From: Calonectria ilicicola
Lineage: Eukaryota > Ascomycota > Sordariomycetes > Hypocreales > Nectriaceae
Direction: 5' to 3'
Assembly (NCBI GenBank): GCA_020809705.1
Contig: CP085826.1
Coordinates: forward strand, 6,572,001-6,636,000
DNA: 64,000 nucleotides
The notes under the pieces are model-generated. The model was not told the origin of the DNA and did no database searches. It saw nothing but the letters and a program-made list of their open reading frames with translations. The translations under genes were made by a program, and so were the position numbers. The number at the start of each line of letters is the position of its first letter. The stretch's first letter is position 1. Of the stretch, positions 13,916 through 23,744 are shown piece by piece.

Positions 13916-16870
13916 GGTGTTGATCGGGAGGGGCCTCGTGCCTCGGTTTGTGCGAATTTGTTGAAATAGAGCTAGATGGATGGATTATTCGAAGGAGGAG
14001 AGTCGCACGGAGAGAGAAGAGGGACCAAAAGAATGAGTGCGGTGGCTCTACTCGAGTCGCGATGCTGCCTACAAGAAAAGTTAAGGTGGTTCTCAGGCCA
14101 GATATTCAAACCGGAGCCTCACTGTGTTTAGGCATGCAGGGATGAAAGAAACTGGGGAAGCTGCCAGCCACACGTGGCGCAATTTGAATTGTGGCGTAAG
14201 CGCACTGGCATTGTTGGTCTTAACTCCATTTCCACATCCCATACATGACATTTTTGAAGTTCAACGTTGATAGACTAAAGGTATTCTGTTCCCTGTATAT
14301 TAGATGCTGTGAAGAATTTAAGATTAAGTCGCTGAATAAAATGGCTGCGAACTTCGGATTTACACCCCACCTGTTCATCTTAACTCACTCATAGGTCCCC
14401 GGCCATCGTGAAATGAGCACCAGCTCTCCATCGAGCTTACATCAATGCTTTCGACATCGTGAAATTCTCAATACTCTCTTATTGTCATATAACAGAACAT
14501 TTCATGTTAATTTGCCGTCACTCGCCATCAGCCCTGGTCTAAGCTACTGAGCAACTGAACACCCTCATCACGCGGCCCCCCACGACATGCCACGCTTCGG
14601 TCAACGGTCATAGAAAGCTACCCCCACGAGTTGGGCTCGGGAGGTTTTTTTTTCGTTTCCGTTCTAATGTTTACTTCTTCATATCTGGTGGCGTCCGACC
14701 CGGGCCATTAGGTAAAAATACATTGACGTGGATCGGTCGATCATGGCTAGTGTCCCGAGAAGCTTTCTGCATGACAAGGTCAGCTGGACTAACAATTCTG
14801 AGTGTCGTGGGGTTGTAAATGACCAATGTCAAAACCGGGCCCCCACGGCAGAGAGCCTGAGTGACGCAATTTGCCCTCATGATGATTGTTCAGACTTAAT
14901 GAGGGTTTATTATATGCACACGAGTGGGGTCAAGTAGGGAAGACTTAAACCCAGTTTTTGAGGGATGCTGTAGAAAGGGTGGTCAAGTTAACAAAAGTAG
15001 CGCACTGGAGATATCATGATGTAGATAGAGGATTGAAACCCGAGGGTTGTCGTAGAATATGGAGCAAAGAGAGCGGCAGGATGAGAAGAAAGGGGTTGCT
15101 GAAAGCCCCAACTGGCGGAACTTTCCCCCTTATACCTCCCGATTCCCGAGACTAGTAGAAAAAATAGGGCTGAAATTGATACAGGATGTGTCAGAAATAT
15201 CTCTTCTAGCTCTGCTCTTTCTCCTTGTCCTATGAATACGTATTGTCAAATTTGTACAGAACTAGGCCAAACCAGTTTGACGCCTTCATCGGCCTATCCC
15301 AGATGACCTCGTCAGAAGATGGAATGTACTTTTTATTCGATATTTTTATCATTTCTATAAAATTGATGTTTTGAGGCCATTAAAGTCTACTGTACCGAAG
15401 ATGTGTGTCCATACTCTCCTGGCATGGTACTAGACTCATGTGACCATCCCACCTCACAGTAACTCATTAGAATACGGGATAGGAATCAATGATCTGAGAG
15501 ATTAGAATTGAGAATTATGCAATATCCTTTTTACAAGTGAACCGGCGCTAAGTCAAGGCGCCGATGTGCGCTCGAATGCTGGTTTGAGGTATTTTCGATT
15601 TTTGTAAACGCCTATCGGGGTTGCTTTCATGAGCGACAATGCCTTTTTGGAGGCGGCTTGCTGAGGCTATTAACTGAGACTGTCCCGGAAGGAATTTTTG
15701 AGCAAGCTGCTACTGATTTCATGTAAGATATATCTAGAACAGCGAAGTGTGTTATTCTCCTGTTACTACTATTGCAGTTTGTTCAAACTTGGGAAGTTAA
15801 TCGACGGTAGTGTGGGTAAAATGGCTGCTCGCCTTTATGAGCCTCTTTATCAATGGTGCCCATACAGATCGATGTAAACTACAATTTTCTAAAATTGCCA
15901 TTTCCTCGCATACCATTCCCAAAGATGTGGCTGGCATCGCTCCGGACAGGGGTGCCCATGGTTCTAGGCTCAACCACAACTCCATGAACTTTTTCTATCC
16001 CCTCAGGGTCAATAGAGAGCGGTATTGCTCCTAGTATTGCTACTACCACCGCCCCAGGCCCTGCACACTGAAAACACCCCTATCCCCCCTTTGCTGGAAA
16101 CCACCTCTGAGCCGACCCCGTATGGAGGGTTTCATAGTGACTCGGGGTTGCTAATTGGGCCCACTCTAGCCTGTTGTGAGAATCCTCATGCGAAGGTTCT
16201 GCTGATGCTGCTATCGCTTGTTCTCGCGGTGCTTATTTCGGCACTGATATCGTATGACGATCACCAACGACTGACAAAATTCTTGCCACAATCGATAATC
16301 TGTTGGTCTTAGTAGAGTGCTATTTCCCCATTTAGAGTCAAAACAGTGAAAGCAGCTCTTTTGGTGCGGTTTTGGGATGTTGATCTTGCATGTCGCCACA
16401 TGTGCCTTGGTCTACAATGGACCCTTGAAAGATTGCCCCCCTATGCCTTTTTCCACATTGGATATTGCACAGCTTCATTGCTCTAAACATTAATCTGATA
16501 GCCGAAAAGTAAATAAATAATAATAATAAAAAATCCATCTCATTTTACGTACTTATTGAGTTGCTAGATAGCCAAGGAATGACTGGCAAGTAGAGGAGTG
16601 ACAATATTTCAAGGACTGTATTGCACAGAGGAGCTATGCATTGCCATATTATCGCTGCCATGTCAAGCCGTGGGATAGTGCATCATGCCTCTAAGCACAG
16701 GTATTTTAGGTTCATCTTCAATGTGATAATAATGAAGGGTTATTTCGTGGTAGTTTTACGCTTTCTTTGATAGAAGTTTGGCGTTTGGCCTACAGAGGCT
16801 ACTTATACTGGTTCCACGACAGCCCCACGCATCGAAATCCGTTGCTACAGTGGTTGATCACAACCACGCA
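13916..16870. other. SEC12 upstream region and AT-rich non-coding DNA
   Basis: The first few hundred bases should hold the SEC12 promoter and leader (minus strand); a CACGTG motif occurs near 14171. From about 14.2 kb the sequence turns AT-rich and open frames become short on both strands. I see no transposase, reverse transcriptase or other protein signature. The stretch may be a decayed repeat, but that is inference from composition alone. Confidence 0.5.
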
Positions 16871-16953
16871 TCTTCCGTAGTATAGTGGTCAGTATGCAAG
16901 CTTGTCATTCAATGAGAGCGCTTGAGACCCGGGTTCAATTCCCGGCGGGAGAG
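16871..16953 (+). tRNA. tRNA-Asp (GTC) with an 11-nt intron
   Basis: The 7-bp acceptor stem pairs TCTTCCG (16871-16877) with CGGGAGA (16946-16952), with one U-G wobble, and G is the discriminator. The anticodon stem CAAGC/GCTTG encloses a TTGTCA...C loop giving anticodon GTC. An 11-nt insertion (TTCAATGAGAG) sits after the base 3' of the anticodon, the standard position of a nuclear tRNA intron. The T arm is CCGGG-TTCAATT-CCCGG and an A-box-like TAGTATAGTGG is present. The mature length would be 72 nt before CCA addition. Confidence 0.93.
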
Positions 16954-16986
16954 ATTCCAGCCCCAGATGAATACGTCTGGTTCTTC

Positions 16987-16995
16987 TTTTTTTTT
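16987..16995 (+). terminator. RNA polymerase III terminator of tRNA-Asp
   Basis: A run of nine T begins 34 nt after the tRNA-Asp gene on the same strand, as expected for polymerase III termination. A shorter pyrimidine stretch precedes it. Confidence 0.7.
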
Positions 16996-17533
16996 GCGTT
17001 TTTGTCGATTTCTTGTGTGCTATTTTATTGATGATGTTTAAGATTTTGGTTACTAGCTGGCTGCTTACCTCAACGCGCTCATATGTCATTTTATTATTGC
17101 CATTTTGATCTCCTCTTCTTAAGAATCCTATTTTCTTTTTTGTTTGAATTTTTTCGAAGAAAAAATCCGGACAAGCTATTCTCACCATGTCCGCACGTAT
17201 GTTTATGCATGTAGGGGTATGGCTAATATATATGCAAGCTTTCTGAACCTCAAGTCATCAAAAAGTTTGATTCATAAAAGAGCACTAGAAAAAATTCAAT
17301 CTCATCCAACTCCGAAATTTAATATAATAGCAGAATAGAGGCAACTAGGTTAGCACTAGAGACGATGTTATCAAAAAAAAGTATTTGGTAGTCATACCAT
17401 GTATGTCACTTCATTCAACATGCATTATAATAGCACACGGTCAATCTCGGTAATTTCAATTGCCCTTGTCAAAAATTGTACCAAAATAGTGTGTTGCATA
17501 TTCAAATTAAACTTGCACCAAGCAAGGACAGGC

Positions 17534-17539
17534 AAAAAA
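17534..17539 (-). terminator. RNA polymerase III terminator of tRNA-Val
   Basis: Six T on the minus strand, immediately 3' of the tRNA-Val gene, a typical polymerase III stop. Confidence 0.7.
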
Positions 17540-17540
17540 G

Positions 17541-17614
17541 TGATTCCGCCCGGGATTGAACCGGGGACCTTCTCGGTGTTAACGAGATGCCATAACCAAC
17601 TAGACCACAGAACC
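17541..17614 (-). tRNA. tRNA-Val (AAC)
   Basis: On the minus strand the acceptor stem GGTTCTG pairs with CGGAATC (one G-U and one U-G wobble), with A as discriminator. The D arm contains TGGTCTAGTTGG. The anticodon stem TCTCG/CGAGA encloses TTAACAC, giving anticodon AAC (valine). The T arm is CCCGG-TTCAATC-CCGGG, an exact B box. There is no intron. The gene is 74 nt including the discriminator base. Confidence 0.93.
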
Positions 17615-18630
17615 GAAGATGTCTTCTTGTTGTTGAGTCAGCTTGGCAAATGTGGCCCCAAGGCTCAATGGTGGCGAGGAGTGTCTCAACGTTGGTCTAC
17701 TAGCACGATCAGCTAGCTCTCACCGATTCTTCTTGGTGACACCGAGGGCGATTTCAATAGGATCTTGGGTAGCATGTCGCTTATCTTGACAGGGTCTTAG
17801 ATGGTGGTGACATACATACGTGGACGAGGCGACACGACATTGCTTGGGCTGCTTAGTTTGCGGGCAGAATACTGCTAGCTCTTCACTTGCATACGTCGTT
17901 GACCCAGGGTATTCTAAGCGAAGCGCCCCAAGGTTTGGCTACAATTGCTTCTTCGGTAGATGGTTTAGTTAAAACAAAGGAGGCTCCGCGGTTGGAACCA
18001 CGTCGTTGTTGGACATTCAAGCCCATCTTACAATGGTGGCATTCAATAACACCGTCCGACAGGCGTGTAAGCGCCGGCGGATGCGGATGCAACGCTGGGG
18101 AACGCTGGGGAGCGAGTCCTGCAAGTGAGGCGGACTCAATGTAACGGCAGGTTGATGTCTGCGCGTGTCTGCGCGTGCGCCACAGGATGCCAAGAGGCCG
18201 GGATGGAGTGGGCGAGGAGCGATTGCGAGACGCCAACCTCGTGGGGAACCAGATTGGCGGAAGCGGGGGGCCACACAAGACATCTAGCGTTGTTGCCGCT
18301 GTGATGCGTCGTCAGTCGGTAAACCCAAAGCACTCGCCCTGGCCTGCGAGTCCGGTTCGGCGAAGGGGACGAGCATGGGGCACGCGTGCATGCTGCGGTG
18401 CTGCACCTGCGTGCGCTGTCCGCAGTCTAAGTCTTGCTTGTATGCAACATGTACATGCAAGTGACGAGTCAGAATGCCTCACAGCCCAAAAGCAAGCACC
18501 TGTTTCACGAGGGGCTCCTGTCAATGCTAAGCAGGCACACCGAGGGCGCGAAACGGGGGAGACCCAACCGGACGATGTTCCGGGGGGCAGCAGACGAGGG
18601 CATCTAGTGGGCTCCAAACATACGGTAAGG

Positions 18631-18687
18631 AGAGAGGATGGAGAGGATGGAGGGGATGGATGGGATGGAAGGATGGGGGATGGAGGG
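18631..18687. repeat. GGAT-rich degenerate tetramer array
   Basis: Degenerate copies of GGAT/GGAGAGGAT over about 57 nt of purine-rich plus strand. Non-coding. Confidence 0.75.
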
Positions 18688-20006
18688 CTGCATGCGGTTA
18701 TGGTGCGCTATGTGCAGTGCAGCCGTCTCACTTGACCGGCCTGCGTGTGCCCTACATGTTGTGTACATACAAACTGCACGCAAAGCTGGTAGGTGTGAGT
18801 GGGTTGGGGTGGCAAATGTGCCTGCAGGCTTTTAGAGGGTGTGAGTCGAAAATGGCGCCAAAGTGCTGAGAGATGCCAAGATCTGAGAGCATCCAGGGAT
18901 GATGCCAGGAGCTATAATGTAGCAGATGTGCTTTGAGTGCCCAGGTACGCGGGATGACGCGATGCAAAAGTGTGGGGGGTGTTACTGTAATTCATGTTTA
19001 ACACGCGGGGGAGACAAGACGAAAAAAAAAAAAAAACTCCCCTACAATAAGTAGTAAGAAAAAAAAAAGAAAGAAGGAAAGTAAGAAAAAAAAAGAAGCA
19101 ACGGAGAAAAAAGAAAAGACAATATGTACCCCATGACAAATATGCAAACCATGATGGGCTTTCTCCCCCTTCTCAACCACCCTTTCCCATGTCAGGTGAA
19201 ACTCACCGCGTTTAACTCCTCCCCCTCCCGTCGGTTGTGTGAGGTATAGACGAGGAACACTGCATGCAAGACAAGTGAGCCACGTTTCTCCAGGAAAAGC
19301 AAAAAAAGATGCAAGAGAGAAAAAAGCGCCATATCGACATACGTACCGAACTAGTACCTATCAATGTATATAGTACATGCATGCATACACACACACACAT
19401 ATACTACATACACTTTCGTGATTCATGTTACTCAAATGTCTCAGTCGTCGGGGACACCGCGCGCCCAAGCTGCAAGCCCAACAAACGACACCAGAAGCCA
19501 TGGATGATAGAAGCTCAATTATTATGACGCTATGATATCATGCCAGCGCTATCACCCCTCGTCTGAGCATGGGAGCATGGGGCACGTCAGATGCTAGCTG
19601 GCATTGCGATCCTAGCCTGTGGACGGAGCACATCTCCGATATCATATGCGCTGCGTGATATGAGGCCTCGTCTAATTGCCATGACCACTCATTACGCACC
19701 TAAACCAAAAGTCGAGACCGATAGCCCGTGAATGACTTGAGATATGACCAGCAGCCCTATCGTCCTGGCCGCACTACTGCTGTCTCGCCCCCCATCCATC
19801 ACGTCTTCTGCTGCACAGCTTTTCTCTTCTCCCACTCAATTACCTCACTCACCCCCCAGTGATACACATTTATCCTCGGTACATTTGTGTCCAGAAAGGC
19901 ACCCGCGCGTTCCGATACTCCATGATGTGTGGCTAATATGACATTAGCCTTGTTTGCGCGTTGGGCTGGACAATGGCGCGAAGGGATCCCCACGAATGCC
20001 CAACTC

Positions 20007-20098
20007 GTTTTTTTCCCTCTCCCTCTCTCTCTCCCTCCTTTTCTCTCTCCCCCTCTTCTCCCTCCCTCCCACCTGCACACGCACACACGCGCACACAC
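20007..20098. repeat. CT tract followed by CA repeat
   Basis: About 66 nt of nearly pure pyrimidine (CTCTCTCTCCCTCC type) then a CA-rich run. Tracts like this are common in fungal promoters and leaders, but no gene starts nearby. Confidence 0.8.
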
Positions 20099-21776
20099 CT
20101 CATTAGTTAGTGAATGGATTAGTTAATTAGAAGACAAGGGACCCAAGGACAACAAGGGACCAGCCGGCGGGTTGCCCCGTTCCCGCAAGATCAGACTAAA
20201 TGAATGGCGGCTGTGATTAGCCGCTAACAACGGCCATCACAAAGTAACCTGCAGCTCAGCGCGCTATACCATGTCACGCAGGCCAACCAACCGCTTCGGG
20301 ACAATTACGCCAACATGGTGCACACTGGTGTACACAGGTCGTCTCGCACTGTCTCAAGACACCAGCAAAGATAATCTCGCACTGCATCTGCATGGCTTCC
20401 TCAATTAGGAAACTCGCGCCACTCCGCGGAAATACCATGATTATTCTCTCGTCCTCCCGTCAAGGACCGCTAAAGCTGGCGTGGCGTGCGTCTTCGGTAG
20501 CCAGTCTGGTCAGGAATGCCCTCCTCCCCCATCTGTTTTACACAGAGCGGCCCATCTATTCCTCTCTCGGACAGGTCGGGAGATCATCAGCCCCCCTTTC
20601 CCCCACCCATTACAAGTCATCTTGATCAAGGAGCGGGAGCGATTTTCATAAATTATTACCGTCTTATTTGGGTATAACAATGTTTCTTCTTCAGCCTCTT
20701 CGATGGCGTGCGTAGTGGTATCTCTAGTCCTGTTCAGCCTAGCTTCCTAGCATCCCCTCATCCACTTGTCCAGCTATCTTTTGCCCCAGTACCAGAGCCC
20801 CGAGGTATCATCAAGGTATCAAACCACAAGAAAAACACCCCCCAAACAAAGGGAAAGGCCACAAAAAATAACACCCTTTCCATCCGGCCATCTGAGGCGC
20901 TGCAATTCCAATCTGGTATCTTTCTCTAACCCGGCCGTTATAACACATGTACATACACACACAACACACAAGAAAACTAGGACGCCGGGGTAGAAACTCG
21001 GAAGACGGACAATGAGAGAGACCAGAAATTGAAACAAGACGGGCAATCAATACCGCACAAAAACATGAATGAAAACACCAGATGAAAGTAAACCTTTTAA
21101 TTTGACCAAGTTTTTTTGATTCTTGCACCCAGGGTCTCTCTCTTGGTCCCCGTGGTATCGTTGCCCTGATTCCCCATCCCCGGCTAATGCGCCACTTTCC
21201 AAGGATGTTATATAATGAGCGTAGAGGTTGGTATCTTTGAAATGACAAGAGGGAATAAAAAAGGGTATTTGTCTGCGCCCCGCCTATCGCGAAAAAAAAA
21301 ACAAAGAAAAAACAATATCCAATCTGAGGATAGGGGCGTGACTTCTGTAGTATATGGCTGGGCTAGCCAGGGGTTCTGGAGAGTATGGCGTCAAGGTATA
21401 ATGATGAACAAACAAAAAAAAATCGCAATACAAAAACACGCTTCACCCTCTGCTCTCACCGAAACCCTCCCACTTTGAGGGCAGTGTCCAACTCCGGTGA
21501 AATAACACACAAAAACCAAGAGATAAAAAAAAAAGAAAAAAAAAGAGTAATGTCAGTCGCCTGACAAGATGCGTCTTCCAAGTTCCCGCCATCCAGTACC
21601 ATTCCCACCATCCAAAACGAAAAAATCCCAAACGCACCCTGATATTAGAGTAGATAGTATGTAGATAGGTGAGATTTAACCAAGACGAGGCATAAAAATA
21701 GTAGGAGCTATCTCAGCCATTGCATTTTTCTTTGCCGTCGACAAGCAGTTCAATCTCGGAATCGTCTTGCGGTCCC

Positions 21777-23744
21777 TTATCTCGATGGACCATCGTGCTT
21801 TCGTGTTGCCCATCCTGTCTCCTGAGGCCGTGGTTGCACGGAAACCCACATACCCGTTCTGGGGTCCTGTTCTTGGATATGCCCTCCTCCGGGTGCTAGA
21901 GGTGGATGACCCTCCATCGATCGCAAAGGGGGCAACCTGTCGCCTCCGGTTGATGATGCCGCTGATGTCGGTCGGGACGGAACGCCATAAGAGGGAGCCT
22001 GCATCGGTGGCAATGCTCCTGGGGACGCACCAGGATGCACCCCCGTGGGGGTGCCATATACCGGCATGGAAAATTCGGGGCGGTCATCGGTTCTTCGGCG
22101 CTGCGTTGGTCGCTCGCTTGGCTCGCCTGGATAACCTTGCGAGGTGGGGATCGAAGTAGGTGGGCCAGCTACCAGAGGACTCCTCTCCGTATAAGAGCTG
22201 CTCCTGACCGAGGTGGGACTTTGGGGCCCAACGGCCAGCTGGCTAATCGATGGTGTTTGCGACACGATGTCTCTGAGTCGGTTCCGTTCGTCTCGGTAAA
22301 AGTCGCGCTGTTGTGTTAGTTCCTCAATCTTGATCTCCATTTGTCGCCTCTCGTCGCGGAGCTCCTGTAGCTGCTTGGTATTCTCCTCCAGCATGATCTT
22401 CTTCTTCCTCCGATGTCGTGTTGATGCCACCGCGTTTCGCTGGCGCTTCTCATCAGCTTTCTTAGACGCTTGTGAGTAGTCCACTTGCACAGGAATTGGG
22501 GTATCGCTGCCAGGGAGTGTCATGTATGCTTGCTGTGCCTCGGGGCCAACCATCCCACCACCTAGGCCATGTCGGCGTATCATCTCCGTCCAGGGTGAAG
22601 GGCCTTCATTCATAGGCGGCCCGGTCGAGTATGGTCGTCCGGGTGCCATTCCAGCAGACATTGGAGCTTGCGCTGGCATAGGCTGGGGCTGGTGTCTGCC
22701 AGGTGCGCTGGTAGGAGGCAGTGTCGGAGGCGGTGCGTGACCCGGGGATGGCACTAGGGGTTGTGAAAGTGTTCGTGCGTGAGGTGGGATGCCAACGGGG
22801 GGTCCTTGAGGCATTCCCAAGGGGTGGTGTAGCCCTGGGAGCTGAGATCGATGGTCTTCGGGAACATCGCTCTCGTAAGGTCGCTTTGCCGGTGACATGC
22901 TTGGGAGCGAAGGGTGCGGGCGAGGATCCAAGACATGCGACCCCTGACCATGGCTTAAGCTCATGGCTCGTGGGGGTTTGGGGCTCAGCTTCTTTCTTGG
23001 GTTATTCATAGCAGGAAAAGGGAATGCGGTTGTCGGAGAGTTGCGTTCGGAGGCAGTCCCGACCAAAGGTGTCATAGTACCCACGGGTGTCCCAGGAAGC
23101 GATATCGATACGGGTTGTCCCGTTGAATATGGTCGTGCTGCTGTAAAGGGTCCAGGTGTTGATGTATGGATCTCAGGCTCTTGAGGTCTTGAGACTGGTG
23201 GAAGGTTAGGATGGCCTCCAGGAGGCAGACGTTGCGGCTCGGAAGGATTTAGGATGTTGTGAACGCCTAGAGTCCTTGGTGTGTGGGTTCTGCTCTCTCC
23301 ATTCGAATAAGCTACACCACCAAGGTCCTGCCGCACGTCACTGCTAGGTTTTCCGTATCTTGTCGAGGATGGCGAGAGTTGATCATCATCGATGGGGGAC
23401 CTTGAGGAGCGGCGTGAGGCATGATGAGGCGCAGGTCCACTCTGTGACATCGGGACCTGATCGCCTTCGCACTCCTGGCCGCGGGGACCGGCACATCGAC
23501 CCTCCCCAGCTCTAGTCAACGGCGGTTGGGCGATATCCTTTGGTTTGGGCTGCGGTAGCGAAAATCCCTGTGGCCAAGTGGGTGATGAAGGAGTTCGCGG
23601 GGAGTTCGGTGTTGCGCCGGTTGAATCGGTTGCAGCAGGACTGGGGCTGCCCCGGGTGGTTTGTGCCTGTGGCCACAGGCTTGCCGACTGGATCGCCAGG
23701 TTGGGTGTGTTGTGGTTGGGGACTCGCTGGGGATTGAAACCCAA
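21777..23744 (-). CDS. Proline-rich bZIP transcription factor, 5' end unresolved
   Basis: A nuclear DNA-binding regulator of the basic leucine zipper class. Counting from the left limit given, the basic region (ADEKRQRNAVASTRHRRKKK) is near residues 428-452 and is followed by heptad leucines and coiled coil to about residue 490. The rest is low-complexity, rich in Pro, Ser, Gly and Gln. The basic region is closest to fungal Cys-3/MetR or GCN4-like factors, but His444 replaces the usual Ser, Cys or Phe seven residues after the invariant Asn. The codon at 23744 is TTG, not ATG. The frame stays open to a TAA at 23825-23823 with no ATG, and the first in-frame ATG is at 23450 (557 aa). An upstream exon is likely; a CTGAT...CCTAG acceptor at 23755 is one candidate. 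The C-terminus is also uncertain: a second open frame (21781-21713) continues with acidic residues. The regulon is unknown. Confidence 0.8.
   Translation of the reverse strand: MGFNPQRVPNHNTPNLAIQSASLWPQAQTTRGSPSPAATDSTGATPNSPRTPSSPTWPQGFSLPQPKPKDIAQPPLTRAGEGRCAGPRGQECEGDQVPMSQSGPAPHHASRRSSRSPIDDDQLSPSSTRYGKPSSDVRQDLGGVAYSNGESRTHTPRTLGVHNILNPSEPQRLPPGGHPNLPPVSRPQEPEIHTSTPGPFTAARPYSTGQPVSISLPGTPVGTMTPLVGTASERNSPTTAFPFPAMNNPRKKLSPKPPRAMSLSHGQGSHVLDPRPHPSLPSMSPAKRPYESDVPEDHRSQLPGLHHPLGMPQGPPVGIPPHARTLSQPLVPSPGHAPPPTLPPTSAPGRHQPQPMPAQAPMSAGMAPGRPYSTGPPMNEGPSPWTEMIRRHGLGGGMVGPEAQQAYMTLPGSDTPIPVQVDYSQASKKADEKRQRNAVASTRHRRKKKIMLEENTKQLQELRDERRQMEIKIEELTQQRDFYRDERNRLRDIVSQTPSISQLAVGPQSPTSVRSSSYTERSPLVAGPPTSIPTSQGYPGEPSERPTQRRRTDDRPEFSMPVYGTPTGVHPGASPGALPPMQAPSYGVPSRPTSAASSTGGDRLPPLRSMEGHPPLAPGGGHIQEQDPRTGMWVSVQPRPQETGWATRKHDGPSR

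Larger units (their letters stand above)
16954..17540. other. Spacer between the two tRNA genes
   Basis: About 590 nt of AT-rich DNA containing the tRNA-Asp terminator at its left end and the tRNA-Val terminator at its right end. The two tRNAs point toward each other. I see no other feature. Confidence 0.6.
17615..21776. other. Gene-free stretch downstream of the bZIP gene
   Basis: No supported gene. The DNA returns to higher GC near 17.9 kb. It contains a GGAT-rich patch (18631-18687), A-rich runs around 19.02-19.11 kb, a CA repeat near 19.39 kb and a long CT tract followed by CA repeats (20007-20098). The last few hundred bases presumably hold the 3' untranslated region of the bZIP gene, which reads leftward into this stretch. 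Confidence 0.55.

Noticed and set aside
18175..18735. 186-codon plus-strand frame
   Set aside because: Arg/Gly-rich chance frame over GGAT repeats, with no conserved motif and competing frames on the other strand.
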